DNA of 54,796 bases from Prochlorococcus sp. AG-436-K22 (GCA_003212555.1 QCPK01000006.1:1-54796), one strand, 5' to 3'. Counted from the stretch's first letter, positions 8,598-19,242 are shown. A program made the numbers and translations. The notes: a model not told the origin generated them from the letters alone.

Positions 8598-9806
8598 TTA
8601 ATAGTCAACTCCACGCTTTAATTCAATGCCTTTCTCAGCGTAATGTTTATGACAAACCATTTCTGAATGTACACTGGCAAGATCAAAGTAAGATGGGTGA
8701 TTTTTACATCGACCAGTAATTATTACTTCTGTTTCCGAAGGTTTTCTCAGTAAGGTTTCAACAATAGGTTCTACTGGAAGCAGTTCCAAATCAACAGTTG
8801 GATTTAACTCATCAAGAATAACTGTCTTATATAGCCCACTAGAAATTGCAGCTCGAGCAATTTCCCAAGCACGCTCTGCTTCCACATAATCAATGGGTTG
8901 TTGTTGGCCACGCCAGACAATTGCATCTCGTCCTGAACGAAGATGATCTACTAAGTGAGGATAGCTCTCACGCAGTGCAGCGATCGCAGCATCTTCTGTA
9001 TATCCATTCCCTCCTTTTAACCATTGAAGGATTAAGACACGGTGGCTTTTATCTTGACTAATACCTTTACCTATAGCCTGCAAAGCTTTGCCCAAAGCAC
9101 TTGTAGACTTACCTTTTCCTTCACCAGTATATATTTCGATACCGCCAGGAGAACCTATTGAGAAGTTGTCAGAATTTTTGCCATCAGGTAGACGATGAGC
9201 TCTCATCTCAGAATGTAATTCTGCAACTTTTATCAGCTCACGCGGGGCAGCACGACCAGTAACTATCACTTCCATCCCTTCAGGGCGCGAAACAATTGCC
9301 TTAACCACCTCATCTATAGGAAGAAGTCCTAAATCTAAGACTGGATTTAATTCATCAAGAACTACTACAGAATAAAGCGCACTAGCAATAGCACCTTTTG
9401 CTATGTCCCATCCTCGCTTAGCTTCAGCTATATCAAATTTATTTGATTCATCTGCGGTAAAAAAATCAGCTCTACCAGTCCTAACTTGGTCAATTAAATG
9501 AGGGAAACCTTGCTGCAAAGCTTCGATCGCGGCATCTTCGTCATATGAGCGCCCAGGCCCTTTAAGGAATCTAAGTAATAAAACTCTCGTCCGACGTTTT
9601 TCACAAATGCCCAAACCTATCGTTCTTAAAACAACACCAAGTGCAGCCTGACTCTTTCCCTTGCCTTCGCCATCATAAACATGTAATTGGCCATAGACAC
9701 GTTCTTTACTATCAGAAGCAGTAACTATTCCAATAGATCTTCTATTCCCAGGCGTAGAACTTCTATCGTGTTTCGCTGAAGTCTTTAAATTTTGATTTAA
9801 CTCCAT
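8598..9806 (-). CDS. cobO: Tandem-domain corrinoid adenosyltransferase (CobA/CobO type)
   Basis: ATP:cob(I)alamin/corrinoid adenosyltransferase of the P-loop CobA/CobO/BtuR family, which makes the adenosyl ligand of B12. The 402-aa protein is two homologous halves of about 200 aa. P-loop GEGKGKS occurs at 46-52 and again at 228-234, and DELNP at 151-155 and 332-336. The family C-terminal tail (KGIELKRGVDY) is on the second half only. Single-domain CobA is about 200 aa, so this is an internal duplication and fusion. Both nucleotide sites look intact. CobA works as a dimer, so the fused form may be a built-in dimer (inference). ATG start at 9806; divergent from larE. Confidence 0.88.
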   Translation of the reverse strand: MELNQNLKTSAKHDRSSTPGNRRSIGIVTASDSKERVYGQLHVYDGEGKGKSQAALGVVLRTIGLGICEKRRTRVLLLRFLKGPGRSYDEDAAIEALQQGFPHLIDQVRTGRADFFTADESNKFDIAEAKRGWDIAKGAIASALYSVVVLDELNPVLDLGLLPIDEVVKAIVSRPEGMEVIVTGRAAPRELIKVAELHSEMRAHRLPDGKNSDNFSIGSPGGIEIYTGEGKGKSTSALGKALQAIGKGISQDKSHRVLILQWLKGGNGYTEDAAIAALRESYPHLVDHLRSGRDAIVWRGQQQPIDYVEAERAWEIARAAISSGLYKTVILDELNPTVDLELLPVEPIVETLLRKPSETEVIITGRCKNHPSYFDLASVHSEMVCHKHYAEKGIELKRGVDY

Positions 9807-9877
9807 TAAAAAATCGTTCCTAAAAAGAGCTTACATAGTTCAATCAATAAGACAGCCTTTAGGGAAAGGCCTAAAAC

Positions 9878-10720
9878 ATGATGCTAAAGCTACAAGAACA
9901 ACTTGCAACATCAGACCGCAAGCAACTTGATCATATAAGAGATTTTATTAAAAACCTCAAAAGAGTTTGTGTTGCATTCTCAGGAGGTGTGGATAGCTCT
10001 CTTGTAGCAGCAATAGCCGAAGAGCAATTAGGAACTTGTGCGATTGCAATTACAGGTGTTTCAGCTTCACTTGCACCACATCTGCTTGAAGAAGCTCGTT
10101 TACAAGCAAATTGGATTGGTATAGAACATAGAGAATGTCATACCAATGAACTTGAAGATCCTCACTATGCAGAAAATCCCATAGATAGATGCTTCGCTTG
10201 TAAGAAAGAGCTTCACAAGCATCTAATGCTGATTGCAAGAAACTTCTCAGGAGCAATAGTTCTTGATGGAGTCAATGCGGATGATTTAAATGACTATCGA
10301 CCAGGCATAGACGCAGCTCAGTTAGCGGGCGTTCGATCTCCATTAGCAGAACTAAAAGTCAACAAAGATTCTATTCGTGCCATTTCTAAAGCTCTAGGCT
10401 TCCCATGGTGGGACAAACCTGCTCAACCTTGTCTTGCCTCAAGATTCGCTTATGGAGATCCCATCAGTTCCAAACGACTCAAGCAAGTAGCTAAAGCAGA
10501 GAAATGGTTGATAGATAAGGGATTCTCAAGAGTTAGAGTTAGATTACAAGGACTTGCAGGAAGAATTGAAGTTCCATCTGACCAAATCAATGATTTAATA
10601 ATTAGCTCCAGGCGAAAGGAACTTGTAGATTTTTTCTTATCAAATGGATTTTCCTCAATCAGTGTTGACCTCGAAGGATTAGTAAGTGGAAAACTAAACA
10701 GAGACAACAATTTAATGTAA
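9878..10720 (+). CDS. larE: LarE-type PP-loop ATP pyrophosphatase (sacrificial sulfurtransferase family)
   Basis: A 280-aa PP-loop protein. The ATP motif SGGVDSS is at residues 35-41, a CFAC pair at 105-108, and WDKPAQPCLASR with Cys185 near 179-189. In Lactiplantibacillus LarE the cysteine in the equivalent segment gives up its sulfur to build the nickel-pincer cofactor of lactate racemase. No larA, larB or larC is visible here, so the partner is unknown; many orphan LarE proteins exist. A general adenylating thiolase is the alternative. ATG 9878 is followed by a second ATG. It is convergent with speD, 16 bases away. Confidence 0.85.
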   Translation: MMLKLQEQLATSDRKQLDHIRDFIKNLKRVCVAFSGGVDSSLVAAIAEEQLGTCAIAITGVSASLAPHLLEEARLQANWIGIEHRECHTNELEDPHYAENPIDRCFACKKELHKHLMLIARNFSGAIVLDGVNADDLNDYRPGIDAAQLAGVRSPLAELKVNKDSIRAISKALGFPWWDKPAQPCLASRFAYGDPISSKRLKQVAKAEKWLIDKGFSRVRVRLQGLAGRIEVPSDQINDLIISSRRKELVDFFLSNGFSSISVDLEGLVSGKLNRDNNLM

Positions 10721-10736
10721 AATTAAAGGAAGAGAA

Positions 10737-11204
10737 TCATGGCTCTCTTGATAGATCTTTGATTGAAGCCGGCGTCTCTCGTTGAAAACTCTTTAACGAG
10801 TATGTTTTAGCAGCAAACTCTCTGAACAATGATTTACAAGCTTTTTCAGGCATAGTTTGTTGTCCGCATGTAAAAACATCTATTGCTGCATATCTACTCT
10901 CAGGCCAAGTATGTATCGAAATATGAGACTCAGCCAACAGGGCTAAACCAGTCACTCCTTGGGGCTCGAATCTATGCGTAACCATACTAAGAAGCCTTGC
11001 ACCTGCAACTTTGGATGCAGAAGTGAGACTTGTTCTAATAAATGCCTCATCATTCAATTTCGACTGATCGCATTCATATAATTCAAGAATGCAATGCTTC
11101 CCAATCATTTCATCCAGACTTTCATATTGTAAAGCAGGCACATTTTCTAAATAACACTTTTCCCATCCGGGGTTTGGGTGCAAACAAGAAAGAGTTTCTT
11201 TCAT
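10737..11204 (-). CDS. speD: S-adenosylmethionine decarboxylase proenzyme
   Basis: Makes decarboxylated SAM, the aminopropyl donor for spermidine. The 155-aa proenzyme carries the self-cleavage motif [12 protein letters not shown]. Cleavage is expected between Glu92 and Ser93 to create the pyruvoyl cofactor, and the later FTCG motif at 111-114 holds the catalytic cysteine of the bacterial class 1b enzymes. It has N- and C-terminal extensions relative to the short bacterial forms (about 120-130 aa). ATG start at 11204, 25 bases upstream of the recF stop on the same strand. Confidence 0.93.
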   Translation of the reverse strand: MKETLSCLHPNPGWEKCYLENVPALQYESLDEMIGKHCILELYECDQSKLNDEAFIRTSLTSASKVAGARLLSMVTHRFEPQGVTGLALLAESHISIHTWPESRYAAIDVFTCGQQTMPEKACKSLFREFAAKTYSLKSFQRETPASIKDLSREP

Positions 11205-11229
11205 CTCAAGCTAATCAACGATGATTACA

Positions 11230-12330
11230 TTAACCGACTTCAAGAATTCCATCTTGATGTCGTTCTAATTCAAGGATTTGGGAGTTCCTTCTCCAATCTC
11301 CTTCGAATGCTTCCAAATGCGTTGCACTGATTAAACATTGATGGTCATCACCAACTGCTTCAAGAAGTAAGAATTGCCTAATCGGGTCAAGCTCAGCAAA
11401 TACATCATCAAGAAGTAACAACGGAGGTTCCCCAAATGTCGCTCCAACTAATTCTAACTCAGCTAATTTCAAGGACAAAACAAGAGTTCTTTGTTGGCCA
11501 GCAGAGCCAAATTTTCTAGCCTGAGAACCATTAATGAGAAAAGATACTTCATCTCGATGAGGTCCAACTTTGCAAGACCCTAATCTTGCTTCATCGTTGC
11601 GTTGACCAGCGAGCTGTTCTTCAATCGCTAATCGCCATGAAAGTTCCGTTTCCTCACTTTCTAAAGCACTCCCAGGGAGATAGTTTAGCTCTAAGTCTTC
11701 GTTACCTTTACTCAGCCGTTTCTGCCATTTTGCAGCAAGAGGCTGCAAATGTTTTAACGCTCTATTTCGCCGACGATGAATACGTGTGCTTACTAATGCC
11801 ATTTGAACATCAAAGGCATCTAAAAGAACATCCTGATTTACCTGCATAGAGTCTTTCCAGTAACGCCAAAGCTGATTTCTCTGACGTAACAACCGATTAA
11901 ATCGAGTAATTAAATCTCCATAGACTGGTTCAAGTTGCTGAACAACTCGATCCAACCAACTCCTACGCAGTAATGGTTCGCCCCTAACAAGATTTAAGTC
12001 AAGTGCACTAAAACCTACACATCTAACAGAACCAAGTAAATCCAAATGACGTGATAGTTGCTTGCCATTCTTTAGAACTTTTCTCCCTCCTACCTTTCTA
12101 AATTCCAATGAGAGGTTTTCATCATTACTGGTCTTCGCTCGAACAATTGCACTGTCATTGTTCCAATGAATCAAATCTTGGTCACTACTTGAACGGTGAG
12201 ATTTAAGACTACCTAACAATTCAACAGACTCTAAAAGGTTTGATTTTCCAACACCATTAGGGCCTATAACTAAAAGGCGTTTTTCCATGAATTGCAGTTT
12301 AAGACGTTTGAAATTGCGGAAAAAATGCAA
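11230..12330 (-). CDS. recF: RecF recombination/repair ATPase
   Basis: SMC-like ATPase that helps load RecA at gaps. The 366-aa product has the P-loop [11 protein letters not shown] near residues 23-33, an ABC-type signature region near [18 protein letters not shown], and Walker [13 protein letters not shown]. The start is awkward. The first normal start codon is TTG at 12330, with AGGA seven bases upstream. The conserved first beta strand seems to continue upstream as [10 protein letters not shown] without any ATG, GTG or TTG before a stop near 12395. The N-terminus may therefore be short or use a rare start. Divergent from tRNA-Arg, 100 bases away. Confidence 0.93.
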   Translation of the reverse strand: MHFFRNFKRLKLQFMEKRLLVIGPNGVGKSNLLESVELLGSLKSHRSSSDQDLIHWNNDSAIVRAKTSNDENLSLEFRKVGGRKVLKNGKQLSRHLDLLGSVRCVGFSALDLNLVRGEPLLRRSWLDRVVQQLEPVYGDLITRFNRLLRQRNQLWRYWKDSMQVNQDVLLDAFDVQMALVSTRIHRRRNRALKHLQPLAAKWQKRLSKGNEDLELNYLPGSALESEETELSWRLAIEEQLAGQRNDEARLGSCKVGPHRDEVSFLINGSQARKFGSAGQQRTLVLSLKLAELELVGATFGEPPLLLLDDVFAELDPIRQFLLLEAVGDDHQCLISATHLEAFEGDWRRNSQILELERHQDGILEVG

Positions 12331-12430
12331 CTCTATTTCCTGAAGGCTGATCTTAGTTATGGCACCTTTAGCTAAGCTAGCTCTATTGAGACATTATTAG
12401 GTCTCATATTGCGGCTTTAGTCCGTTTTGT

Positions 12431-12504
12431 GGGCATGTAGCTCAGTTGGATAGAGCATCAGATTCCGGTTCTGAGAGTCGGGGGTTCGAGTCCCTCCATG
12501 CTCG
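12431..12504 (+). tRNA. tRNA-Arg (anticodon CCG)
   Basis: A 74-base cloverleaf. Acceptor GGGCATG pairs with CATGCTC, with G as discriminator. The D-arm is AGCTCAGTTGGATAGAGC, the anticodon stem TCAGA/TCTGA has loop TTCCGGT (anticodon CCG, reads CGG), and the T-loop is GGTTCGAGTCC. CCA is not encoded. It lies between divergent recF and the GNAT gene. Confidence 0.97.
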
Positions 12505-12520
12505 TTAAGGAAAGTAATAT

Positions 12521-12973
12521 TTATCGAAGGCGAAAGGCCATTGTTCTTATCCCCTCTGGATCAATAATAAAGCCCTCATTTTCTATCACCTGCAAGGCAA
12601 TAGGTGGTGCAGCAACTGAGACACTACATCCAGGAAGTTTGTTTTTAATAATTGCAAGGGAATGATGAATTAATACACCTAAAAACTCTCTTTGATAATC
12701 CCCTGGAGAGGCGGCAAGGTCCCATAGATTTGCATTTAAACCCTGATCAGTAGTAATACGAACAAAAGCTGATAGTTTATTTGTTTTCTCTTCCAAAATA
12801 GACAAATTACAAAAACTATTTTTCAGTGCAATAGCTAGTTTTTTAGAAGAATACATCTCAGAATTACATCTTGAAAGTAACCTATTTAATTCATCTGGTG
12901 AAGGAGCTTTATTCACTTCAAGAAGGAAACCAGATGGTAGCCTCGAAAATCTAGAATTCTTAAACGGGAACAA
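12521..12973 (-). CDS. GNAT-fold N-acetyltransferase-like protein
   Basis: A 150-aa protein with GNAT features. A central strand and acceptor segment (LSAFVRITTDQGLNANLWDLAASP) is followed by a helix after YQREFLGVLIHHSL, where the acetyl-CoA pyrophosphate loop is expected, and a C-terminal strand (GFIIDPEGIRTMAFRLR). The substrate is unknown. The first start is TTG 12973, three bases after the ppc stop, with AGG seven bases upstream, so translation is probably coupled to ppc. Its last codon ends 17 bases past the convergent tRNA-Arg. Confidence 0.7.
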   Translation of the reverse strand: MFPFKNSRFSRLPSGFLLEVNKAPSPDELNRLLSRCNSEMYSSKKLAIALKNSFCNLSILEEKTNKLSAFVRITTDQGLNANLWDLAASPGDYQREFLGVLIHHSLAIIKNKLPGCSVSVAAPPIALQVIENEGFIIDPEGIRTMAFRLR

Positions 12974-12976
12974 ATC

Positions 12977-15900
12977 TCAACCTGTATTACGCATACCTGC
13001 TGCAATTCCATTAATTGTCAACAATGCCCCTCTCAATAACTCACTTCTACTATAAGTACGTTCAGCATCTCCTTCACTGCGTAAAGTTTCACTCATAGGA
13101 GGTTGACGATTTTGATCACGCAGTCGACGAAGCAAAGCTACCTGAAGAAAACCCAAAGGGATAATTGTGCGATTACGCAAATCAACTGATAGCTGCAAAG
13201 CAGGGTCTGCACTTAAAAGTTGTGATTTACCAGTTATTTCCAAAATTAATTTCCTAGTTAATTTGTACTCGCAAGCAATGATCTCAAAAATACTATTAAA
13301 AGCTTCTCTATTTTCAATGCTCCCAAGACTAGTCATATAATGATGAGCTACTTCAAGGTCAACTTTAGAAAGAGTCATTTCCACTTTAGAAATCAACATA
13401 CGAAAGAAAGGCCAACGCTGATTAAGCATTCTCAACAAATCAAGCTGAGTCGAGTCTGAGCTAAGTTCTTTTTGTAAAGCAGTGCCAACACCAAACCAAC
13501 TGGGTAAAAGGAATCGACTCTGTGTCCAGCCAAAAACCCAAGGTATAGCCCTTAAACTAGAAAGGTCTTTTGCACCTGTCTTTCTTCGAGCAGGACGACT
13601 GGATATTTGTAACTTGCTAATTTCTTCAATAGGAGTGACTTCTTGGAAAAATGCTACCAAATCAGGATTATCATGAACTAAAGCTCGATAATGTTGTCGA
13701 GAACTCGCTGCTAATCGAGTCATTAACTCATTCCAACTGGGAGTGGCATCTAATTGATTAGTAACCAAACTATTCTGTAGAACGGCAGTTGTGACAGTTT
13801 CAAGGTTATAAAGAGCAAGTTCAGGGAGACTATATTTTGATGCAAGAACCTCCCCTTGTTCGGTGATTTTAATCCGACCTTTTAATGTTCCACTGGGTTG
13901 AGCCAGTATGGCCTGGTATGCAGGTCCTCCGCCTCTCCCTACAGATCCACCACGTCCATGAAATAATCGCAAAGCAATCCCATGACTACTCGCAAGATTC
14001 TGAAGTGCAATTTGTGCTTGATGTATCTCCCAATTGCTTGATAAAAAACCAGAATCTTTATTGCTATCCGAATAACCAAGCATTAACTCTTGTAATGGCT
14101 GTTGTTTTTCACCCACTCTCGGCAACAACTTTAGATACATTGTTGATTTAAATAACTTCTCCATAACTGATGGAGCACGTTGAAGATCTTCAACTGTCTC
14201 AAAAAGAGGGATTACCAACAAGTCTGAAAACTCTGAAGAAAGATCAACTAAACCAGCTTCTTTTGACAGTAAAAGAACTTCCAGTAAATCCGAGACTGAG
14301 TGACTCATTGAAATGACATATGAACGACAAATGCGACTACCAAACTCTTTCTGCAAGCGATGAAGCATTCTAAATACAGAGAAAGTTTCTTCCGTGCTTT
14401 CTGACCAACTGACAGCAGGTGGAATTAATGGTCTCAATGTTTTCAATTCATCTAGCAACCATTGCACCTTTTCCTCTTCTGTCATATCCAAATAATTCTT
14501 ATCTAGATTGAGATATCTTGTTAATTCGTCTATAGCATCACTGTGGCGTGTACTTTCTTGTCGTATATCAAGACTGGCAAGTGAAAAGCCAAAAATATGT
14601 ACCTGAGTCAAAAGAGTATCAAGATACTCACAGCTCAAACTTGTTGCTACCAAGCTACTGCGAATAAGCTCCAAATCACTTCTAAATTCATCGATAGAGC
14701 AATAATGCAACTCCTCTAATGAATTAGGAGAGGTTCTTGAATTATTAGGTTGCTCAAGCAACGTCTGCCAACCCACTTCAGCAAGGTCTTGATTACGTTT
14801 TTGCGTAAACTTCAAGCGTTCCAAAACATAACTTAATTTTAAGCGATATGGTTCTAATCTATGCCTTGCAGCCCTTGATTCATATACATCTGGGAAACGC
14901 ACTCTATCCATTTCTAAAGATTCAAGGAGTTGAGCACTTACCTGACTCCATTGCATAGAAATACTTAACTGATCTCTCAATTCTTGAACAGAGTTGAAAT
15001 AAAGTTCAAGCATCAATTTCCTTTGATAACAAGCTGTGCGCCATGTAATCTCTGGGGTTACTGAAGGATTCCCATCTCTGTCAGAGCCCACCCAAGAACC
15101 AAACGAACAAAAAGCCTCCTGAGGTACTTCTACATCTGGATAGCTATATGAAAGGGCTGAGCAAATTCGACGCCGCAATTGAGGCATCGCATGAAACAGA
15201 ACTCTTTGAAAGTAATGAAGAGCATAATCAACTTCATCTAAAACGGTAGGTTTAAACTGATGCAATTCATCGGTCCTCCACCACAACCTAATTTCTTCTT
15301 CTAATTGCAATCTTAAATTGTCTCTTTCCGATAATGGAATGACTACATCAGACTGCAACTGTTGAAGAAGACTGGCGACCCTAGTTTGTTTATGACGCAC
15401 TGTGTGCCTGACTATCTCAGTAGGGTGAGCTGTGAAGACTAGTCGAACATCCATTTCCCTCAACAACTCTTCCAACTGTCCTGGAGGTACGTTAAGTCGA
15501 CGTAAACGATCAAAAAGCTCACTAAAAGTTGCTGGAGATGATTGACTCGCAAGTGGTGGTGCAAATGGATCAATAGAATTTATAGAGTCTTTGATTTGCC
15601 CCTGACCAATACTTGATAAATAACTATCTTCTTCAATTCGTTGTTCAAGAATGTTAACTAACTGGAAGTATAAAGAGAATGCCCTTGCTGCAGAAATAGC
15701 TTCCGCTAAGTCCATTTCCCCAATCAATAAAACAATTTCATTAATTTGATTACTATGTTGTTCTTGAATCGAATTCGAATTACTTAGTTTCTTTAATGTA
15801 AGAAGCCGTTCTGCCTGATCATCTGGACATTCACTACGAACAACCGTTTTCCATAAGTCTTCAACTAATTCCAGCCGATCTTGCAATAACCGTGCAGAAA

Positions 15901-15988
15901 CATGATCAGAGAACAAAGGACTTAAATTACTAGCCACAGAGTCTGAACTAGAGGATTTATTCATAGAAAGCTTTCCAGACTCAGTCAT
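12977..15988 (-). CDS. ppc: Phosphoenolpyruvate carboxylase
   Basis: Fixes bicarbonate onto PEP to make oxaloacetate, the anaplerotic entry for aspartate, glutamate and TCA intermediates. About 1003 aa, normal for cyanobacteria. Visible: the catalytic-His region [17 protein letters not shown] near residue 185, GSDRDGNP near 308, the glycine-rich [14 protein letters not shown] near 676, and the invariant tail [11 protein letters not shown] prefer ATG 15988 over ATG 15994: it gives an ATGA overlap with the gshA stop and puts GAGGG six bases upstream. Operon with trpE and gshA upstream and GNAT downstream. Confidence 0.97.
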   Translation of the reverse strand: MTESGKLSMNKSSSSDSVASNLSPLFSDHVSARLLQDRLELVEDLWKTVVRSECPDDQAERLLTLKKLSNSNSIQEQHSNQINEIVLLIGEMDLAEAISAARAFSLYFQLVNILEQRIEEDSYLSSIGQGQIKDSINSIDPFAPPLASQSSPATFSELFDRLRRLNVPPGQLEELLREMDVRLVFTAHPTEIVRHTVRHKQTRVASLLQQLQSDVVIPLSERDNLRLQLEEEIRLWWRTDELHQFKPTVLDEVDYALHYFQRVLFHAMPQLRRRICSALSYSYPDVEVPQEAFCSFGSWVGSDRDGNPSVTPEITWRTACYQRKLMLELYFNSVQELRDQLSISMQWSQVSAQLLESLEMDRVRFPDVYESRAARHRLEPYRLKLSYVLERLKFTQKRNQDLAEVGWQTLLEQPNNSRTSPNSLEELHYCSIDEFRSDLELIRSSLVATSLSCEYLDTLLTQVHIFGFSLASLDIRQESTRHSDAIDELTRYLNLDKNYLDMTEEEKVQWLLDELKTLRPLIPPAVSWSESTEETFSVFRMLHRLQKEFGSRICRSYVISMSHSVSDLLEVLLLSKEAGLVDLSSEFSDLLVIPLFETVEDLQRAPSVMEKLFKSTMYLKLLPRVGEKQQPLQELMLGYSDSNKDSGFLSSNWEIHQAQIALQNLASSHGIALRLFHGRGGSVGRGGGPAYQAILAQPSGTLKGRIKITEQGEVLASKYSLPELALYNLETVTTAVLQNSLVTNQLDATPSWNELMTRLAASSRQHYRALVHDNPDLVAFFQEVTPIEEISKLQISSRPARRKTGAKDLSSLRAIPWVFGWTQSRFLLPSWFGVGTALQKELSSDSTQLDLLRMLNQRWPFFRMLISKVEMTLSKVDLEVAHHYMTSLGSIENREAFNSIFEIIACEYKLTRKLILEITGKSQLLSADPALQLSVDLRNRTIIPLGFLQVALLRRLRDQNRQPPMSETLRSEGDAERTYSRSELLRGALLTINGIAAGMRNTG

Positions 15989-17121
15989 AAACATCCCTCT
16001 TTGTTTAAAGCAGCATCTTCTTCAATTTTCATTGCTTTAATCGAATCACTAAGCAGCATGGGAACAGAGGTCCCAGCCTTAAAAGATTTCAACCATTTCA
16101 TTGACTGATTACCGTTATCTAATACTTCTTGAATAGCTGTGAGAACTTCGAGAATATCTAAATCAATAGCCAAGGGCCTGACATCCTCTAAAAGTTCAGA
16201 AATCCAATCTCTACAAGAAATCATTCGCCCATCCATCCAATGATGCAATGTTGCATCCAAACTGTTCTTAGCTGCTGCAACTTCATTCATATCACATAAT
16301 TCAGCAAGCTCTATATGACTGAATTTACTCATCTTAGCTGGATCTAGTTTTCTGGGATTTTTCATAAGACTCATAACTCTTAATTCAAGCAAAGCTGTAA
16401 TAGCTAAAAGTAAATCGCAATCTGTAACCAAATCACAAATCCTCAACTCAAGTCTATTTAATTGATAAGGCCTTTTCTTTCCGTTAGGACGAACAGCAGT
16501 CCACAAATGACGTTCATTACACATATGTCCTTCTCTCAACTGCTTTTCAATCCAATTAACATAATGAGCATGGTTTTGAAATAAAGGGACTTTTTTAGGG
16601 GTTTTAGGAAACTGAATCCATCGTTGGGAGTGAAACCCAGTAGAGGAACCATCTAAAAACGGAGAACTTGCACTTAATGCTAAAAAAAGAGCAGCTTCAC
16701 ATCTGACTAAACTCAGGGCAGAAAAAATAAGTGACACATCATCAATGCCTAAATTGATATGAATGCTTGATGTCACTACTGTTGTGCCATAGTTTAATTC
16801 AATGAATTCATGATATGGGTTAGATAAATCTGATCGTTGGAATTCCCCACTATCTCCTAAGCTCAAGGTACTTCCAGGCAAAATAGTTAAATTACGCTGT
16901 TCTAACCAATCTCTTAGTCGCTTGCGAGGTTCTAAAAGTAGTTCTTTTAATTTTTTATATTGCTTTTCAGGCTGGGTAATATATTCAAGGTTTCGCTGAT
17001 CTGGTTCCTTTACAAAATCTGAAAACTCATTAGCAACAGATGCAGATACTCCTACATGCTCTCCTGTACTAAGACCTGTAAAAAGTTCTACTTCAAATCC
17101 TTTAAGTAAAAATTCTTTCAT
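15985..17121 (-). CDS. gshA: Glutamate-cysteine ligase, cyanobacterial type
   Basis: First step of glutathione synthesis, joining glutamate and cysteine with ATP. The 378-aa protein matches the cyanobacterial GshA family, which is shorter than the enterobacterial enzyme (about 518 aa). It has an N-terminal EVELFTG segment, [26 protein letters not shown] in the middle, and [10 protein letters not shown] after it. The start ATG 17121 is three bases after the trpE stop. Its TGA overlaps the preferred ppc ATG by four bases, so trpE-gshA-ppc is very probably co-transcribed. Confidence 0.9.
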   Translation of the reverse strand: MKEFLLKGFEVELFTGLSTGEHVGVSASVANEFSDFVKEPDQRNLEYITQPEKQYKKLKELLLEPRKRLRDWLEQRNLTILPGSTLSLGDSGEFQRSDLSNPYHEFIELNYGTTVVTSSIHINLGIDDVSLIFSALSLVRCEAALFLALSASSPFLDGSSTGFHSQRWIQFPKTPKKVPLFQNHAHYVNWIEKQLREGHMCNERHLWTAVRPNGKKRPYQLNRLELRICDLVTDCDLLLAITALLELRVMSLMKNPRKLDPAKMSKFSHIELAELCDMNEVAAAKNSLDATLHHWMDGRMISCRDWISELLEDVRPLAIDLDILEVLTAIQEVLDNGNQSMKWLKSFKAGTSVPMLLSDSIKAMKIEEDAALNKEGCL

Positions 17122-17124
17122 AAA

Positions 17125-18642
17125 TCAAAGTGAGGAATCAAGACATGCCAAAGCTGTAAGCATACCTTTGGCTTTATTTACAGTTTCTTGAAATTCATTC
17201 TCAGCAATTGAATCAGCTACGACGCCGGCTCCAGACTGCACTTCAACTTTATACAATCCATCTGAATAGTTCGAAACAAGCATAGTTCGAATAGTAATAG
17301 CTGTATTTAAGGCCCCATTAATATCCATCGAGCCATATATACCAGAATAGGGTCCTCTTACATGATTCTCCAACTCATGAATCAATTGCATTGCTCTAAT
17401 CTTGGGCGCACCCGAAACTGTCCCCGCAGGAAATGCTGCCATTAATAAATCCCAAACATCCATTTCCTCGTTCAAGGATCCCTCCACTTCACTCACTATG
17501 TGCATTACATGTGAATATTTTTCAATAAGCATCAAATCTTTCACTAAGACTGTCCCTGGTCTACATACACGTCCTAAATCATTCCTTCCTAAGTCAACCA
17601 ACATTACATGTTCAGCGATTTCTTTTGGATCTGAAAGTAAGTCTTGCTCCAGATTTATATCTTCCTGATCCGTGCGACCTCTAGGTCTTGTTCCTGCAAT
17701 TGGACGAAGACTCGCCCTAATTCCATTCTTAGAAGGTTTGGCCTGAACCATCACTTCAGGACTTGAACCAATAAGTTGCCAATCACCAAAATCATAAAAA
17801 GCCATAAAAGGAGAAGGGTTTACTATTCTCAAACTTCTATACAAATCCAAAGGAGAGTGATGAACTGTAGTGTGAAACTTCTGACTCAAAACAAGTTGAA
17901 AAACATCTCCTTTTGCAATGTAATCTTTGGCTTTTTCAACAGCATTTTTAAAGTTAATTGGACTCCAATTACTTTTGACTGACTTTGGCATACCCCCTGT
18001 TGGATTCCAATCCAAAGGTTTAATTGAAGGCAATGGTTCTGCCATCTGAGATTTAAATTTACTTATTCCAGAATGAGCTTGCTCAAATGCATTAAAAGGA
18101 GATTGATCTAAAGTTAAATCACCATATGAAACTGCTGTAATCAATCTTTTTACTTGATCAAAGATTAATACTTTATCCATAAACATCCATATGCCATCTG
18201 GTAATTGATCTGAATTTCTTGCAGAAACAGGAACTTTAGGCTCAATCCATTGGATCAATTCATATCCCCACATTCCGTAGAGTTGACCTAAAGATGGAAT
18301 CCCAGGAATTAATTCAGATTTATACGGCAATAAAAACTCTCTAAGTAACTCAAAAGGGTTTCCATCAAATTCTTCACTATGAAGATTCCTCCAAGTACGT
18401 GTTATTTTTCTTCCTCTCACAGTTACTACCCACAAAGGATCACTAGCTACAACACTCCACCTTCCTAATCTATCCCCGCCTTCAACTGATTCCAACAAGA
18501 CCCCAGGCGAAGAGCCTTGACCAACCTTTAACCAAGTTGATAAAGGAGTTTCAAGATCAGCAGGCCAACTACTCACAAGAGGTATAAAATTTAATCCTCT
18601 AGAAGCTGCTTCTAAAAACGAATCACGATCAGATATTGGCAT
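17125..18642 (-). CDS. trpE: Anthranilate synthase component I
   Basis: Converts chorismate to anthranilate with ammonia from TrpG; first committed step of tryptophan synthesis. The 505-aa protein has the feedback-site motif LLES at about residues 49-52, the chorismate-binding core with PIAGTRPRG, LLSDPKEIAEHVMLVDLGRNDLGRV and FPAGTVSGAPKIRAMQ, and the C-terminal GAGVVADS. The intact LLES element suggests allosteric inhibition by tryptophan. ATG start at 18642. It lies 62 bases downstream of psaD on the same strand and leads the gshA-ppc genes; no trpG is nearby. Confidence 0.95.
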   Translation of the reverse strand: MPISDRDSFLEAASRGLNFIPLVSSWPADLETPLSTWLKVGQGSSPGVLLESVEGGDRLGRWSVVASDPLWVVTVRGRKITRTWRNLHSEEFDGNPFELLREFLLPYKSELIPGIPSLGQLYGMWGYELIQWIEPKVPVSARNSDQLPDGIWMFMDKVLIFDQVKRLITAVSYGDLTLDQSPFNAFEQAHSGISKFKSQMAEPLPSIKPLDWNPTGGMPKSVKSNWSPINFKNAVEKAKDYIAKGDVFQLVLSQKFHTTVHHSPLDLYRSLRIVNPSPFMAFYDFGDWQLIGSSPEVMVQAKPSKNGIRASLRPIAGTRPRGRTDQEDINLEQDLLSDPKEIAEHVMLVDLGRNDLGRVCRPGTVLVKDLMLIEKYSHVMHIVSEVEGSLNEEMDVWDLLMAAFPAGTVSGAPKIRAMQLIHELENHVRGPYSGIYGSMDINGALNTAITIRTMLVSNYSDGLYKVEVQSGAGVVADSIAENEFQETVNKAKGMLTALACLDSSL

Positions 18643-18704
18643 GCATCTATCATTGCAGCCTTCAACGGCAAAAAGATACCTGAATTTTTTTTAAGTGTTT
18701 TAAA

Positions 18705-19130
18705 TCAGGAATCAAAAGTGTTTTTACCAGTGAACTTAATGCTTGCAGGATTTGGATTTTGGCCAATCCTACGAGAATTGTGATTTATTATTGACCTTCC
18801 TTCATTTACTTTCTCAGGGAAGACTCCATCTTTTGGATGAAGAAACTCTGTATCTCCTCCTGGGAAAATCCTATAAATTTTATAATCCTCAATCCTGGGC
18901 TTAAACCCTCTCAATTGAGTTCCTAAAGCTAGGCATTGCTCTTTTCTTGCAAAATACATAATATTCTGGCCCTCATTCATTACTGCTGCCCCACCAGTGG
19001 GGAGTTCAAAGGCCTGGGACTTTTTACTAGTCCAAGTTATTGCATATTTTTCTTCTGTTTCAGCAGAGTTAAGAAGACCTCCAGTACTGCCGATATTTTG
19101 AGGGAGACTACCCTTAAGAGCTTCAGTCAT
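18705..19130 (-). CDS. psaD: Photosystem I subunit II (PsaD)
   Basis: Peripheral stromal-side subunit of photosystem I that docks ferredoxin and stabilises PsaC. At 141 aa it has the usual cyanobacterial length. Family segments are clear: [75 protein letters not shown] and a C-terminal [15 protein letters not shown] start at 19130. A 7-bp inverted repeat lies about 22 bases upstream of the start. A separate 112-base leader suggests its own promoter, with trpE possibly read through. Confidence 0.98.
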   Translation of the reverse strand: MTEALKGSLPQNIGSTGGLLNSAETEEKYAITWTSKKSQAFELPTGGAAVMNEGQNIMYFARKEQCLALGTQLRGFKPRIEDYKIYRIFPGGDTEFLHPKDGVFPEKVNEGRSIINHNSRRIGQNPNPASIKFTGKNTFDS

Positions 19131-19151
19131 TGCTGTTCCTAAGAATCTGCA

Positions 19152-19168
19152 TTCAACTACAAGTTGAA
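19152..19168 (-). repeat. 7-bp inverted repeat in the psaD leader
   Basis: TTCAACT (19152-19158) and AGTTGAA (19162-19168) form a perfect palindrome with a 3-base centre, about 22 bases upstream of the psaD ATG. It could be an operator or a leader hairpin affecting translation. No known factor matches it that I can name. Confidence 0.35.
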
Positions 19169-19242
19169 AGTAGCACTAACGTTTGTACCTTTTATCACTT
19201 TCTCTATAGAACCTTCACACGAGTCAACATTAACAAAAGGGA

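Noticed and set aside
11586-11849. 87-aa plus-strand frame inside recF
   Set aside because: Antisense shadow of recF; no family resemblance.
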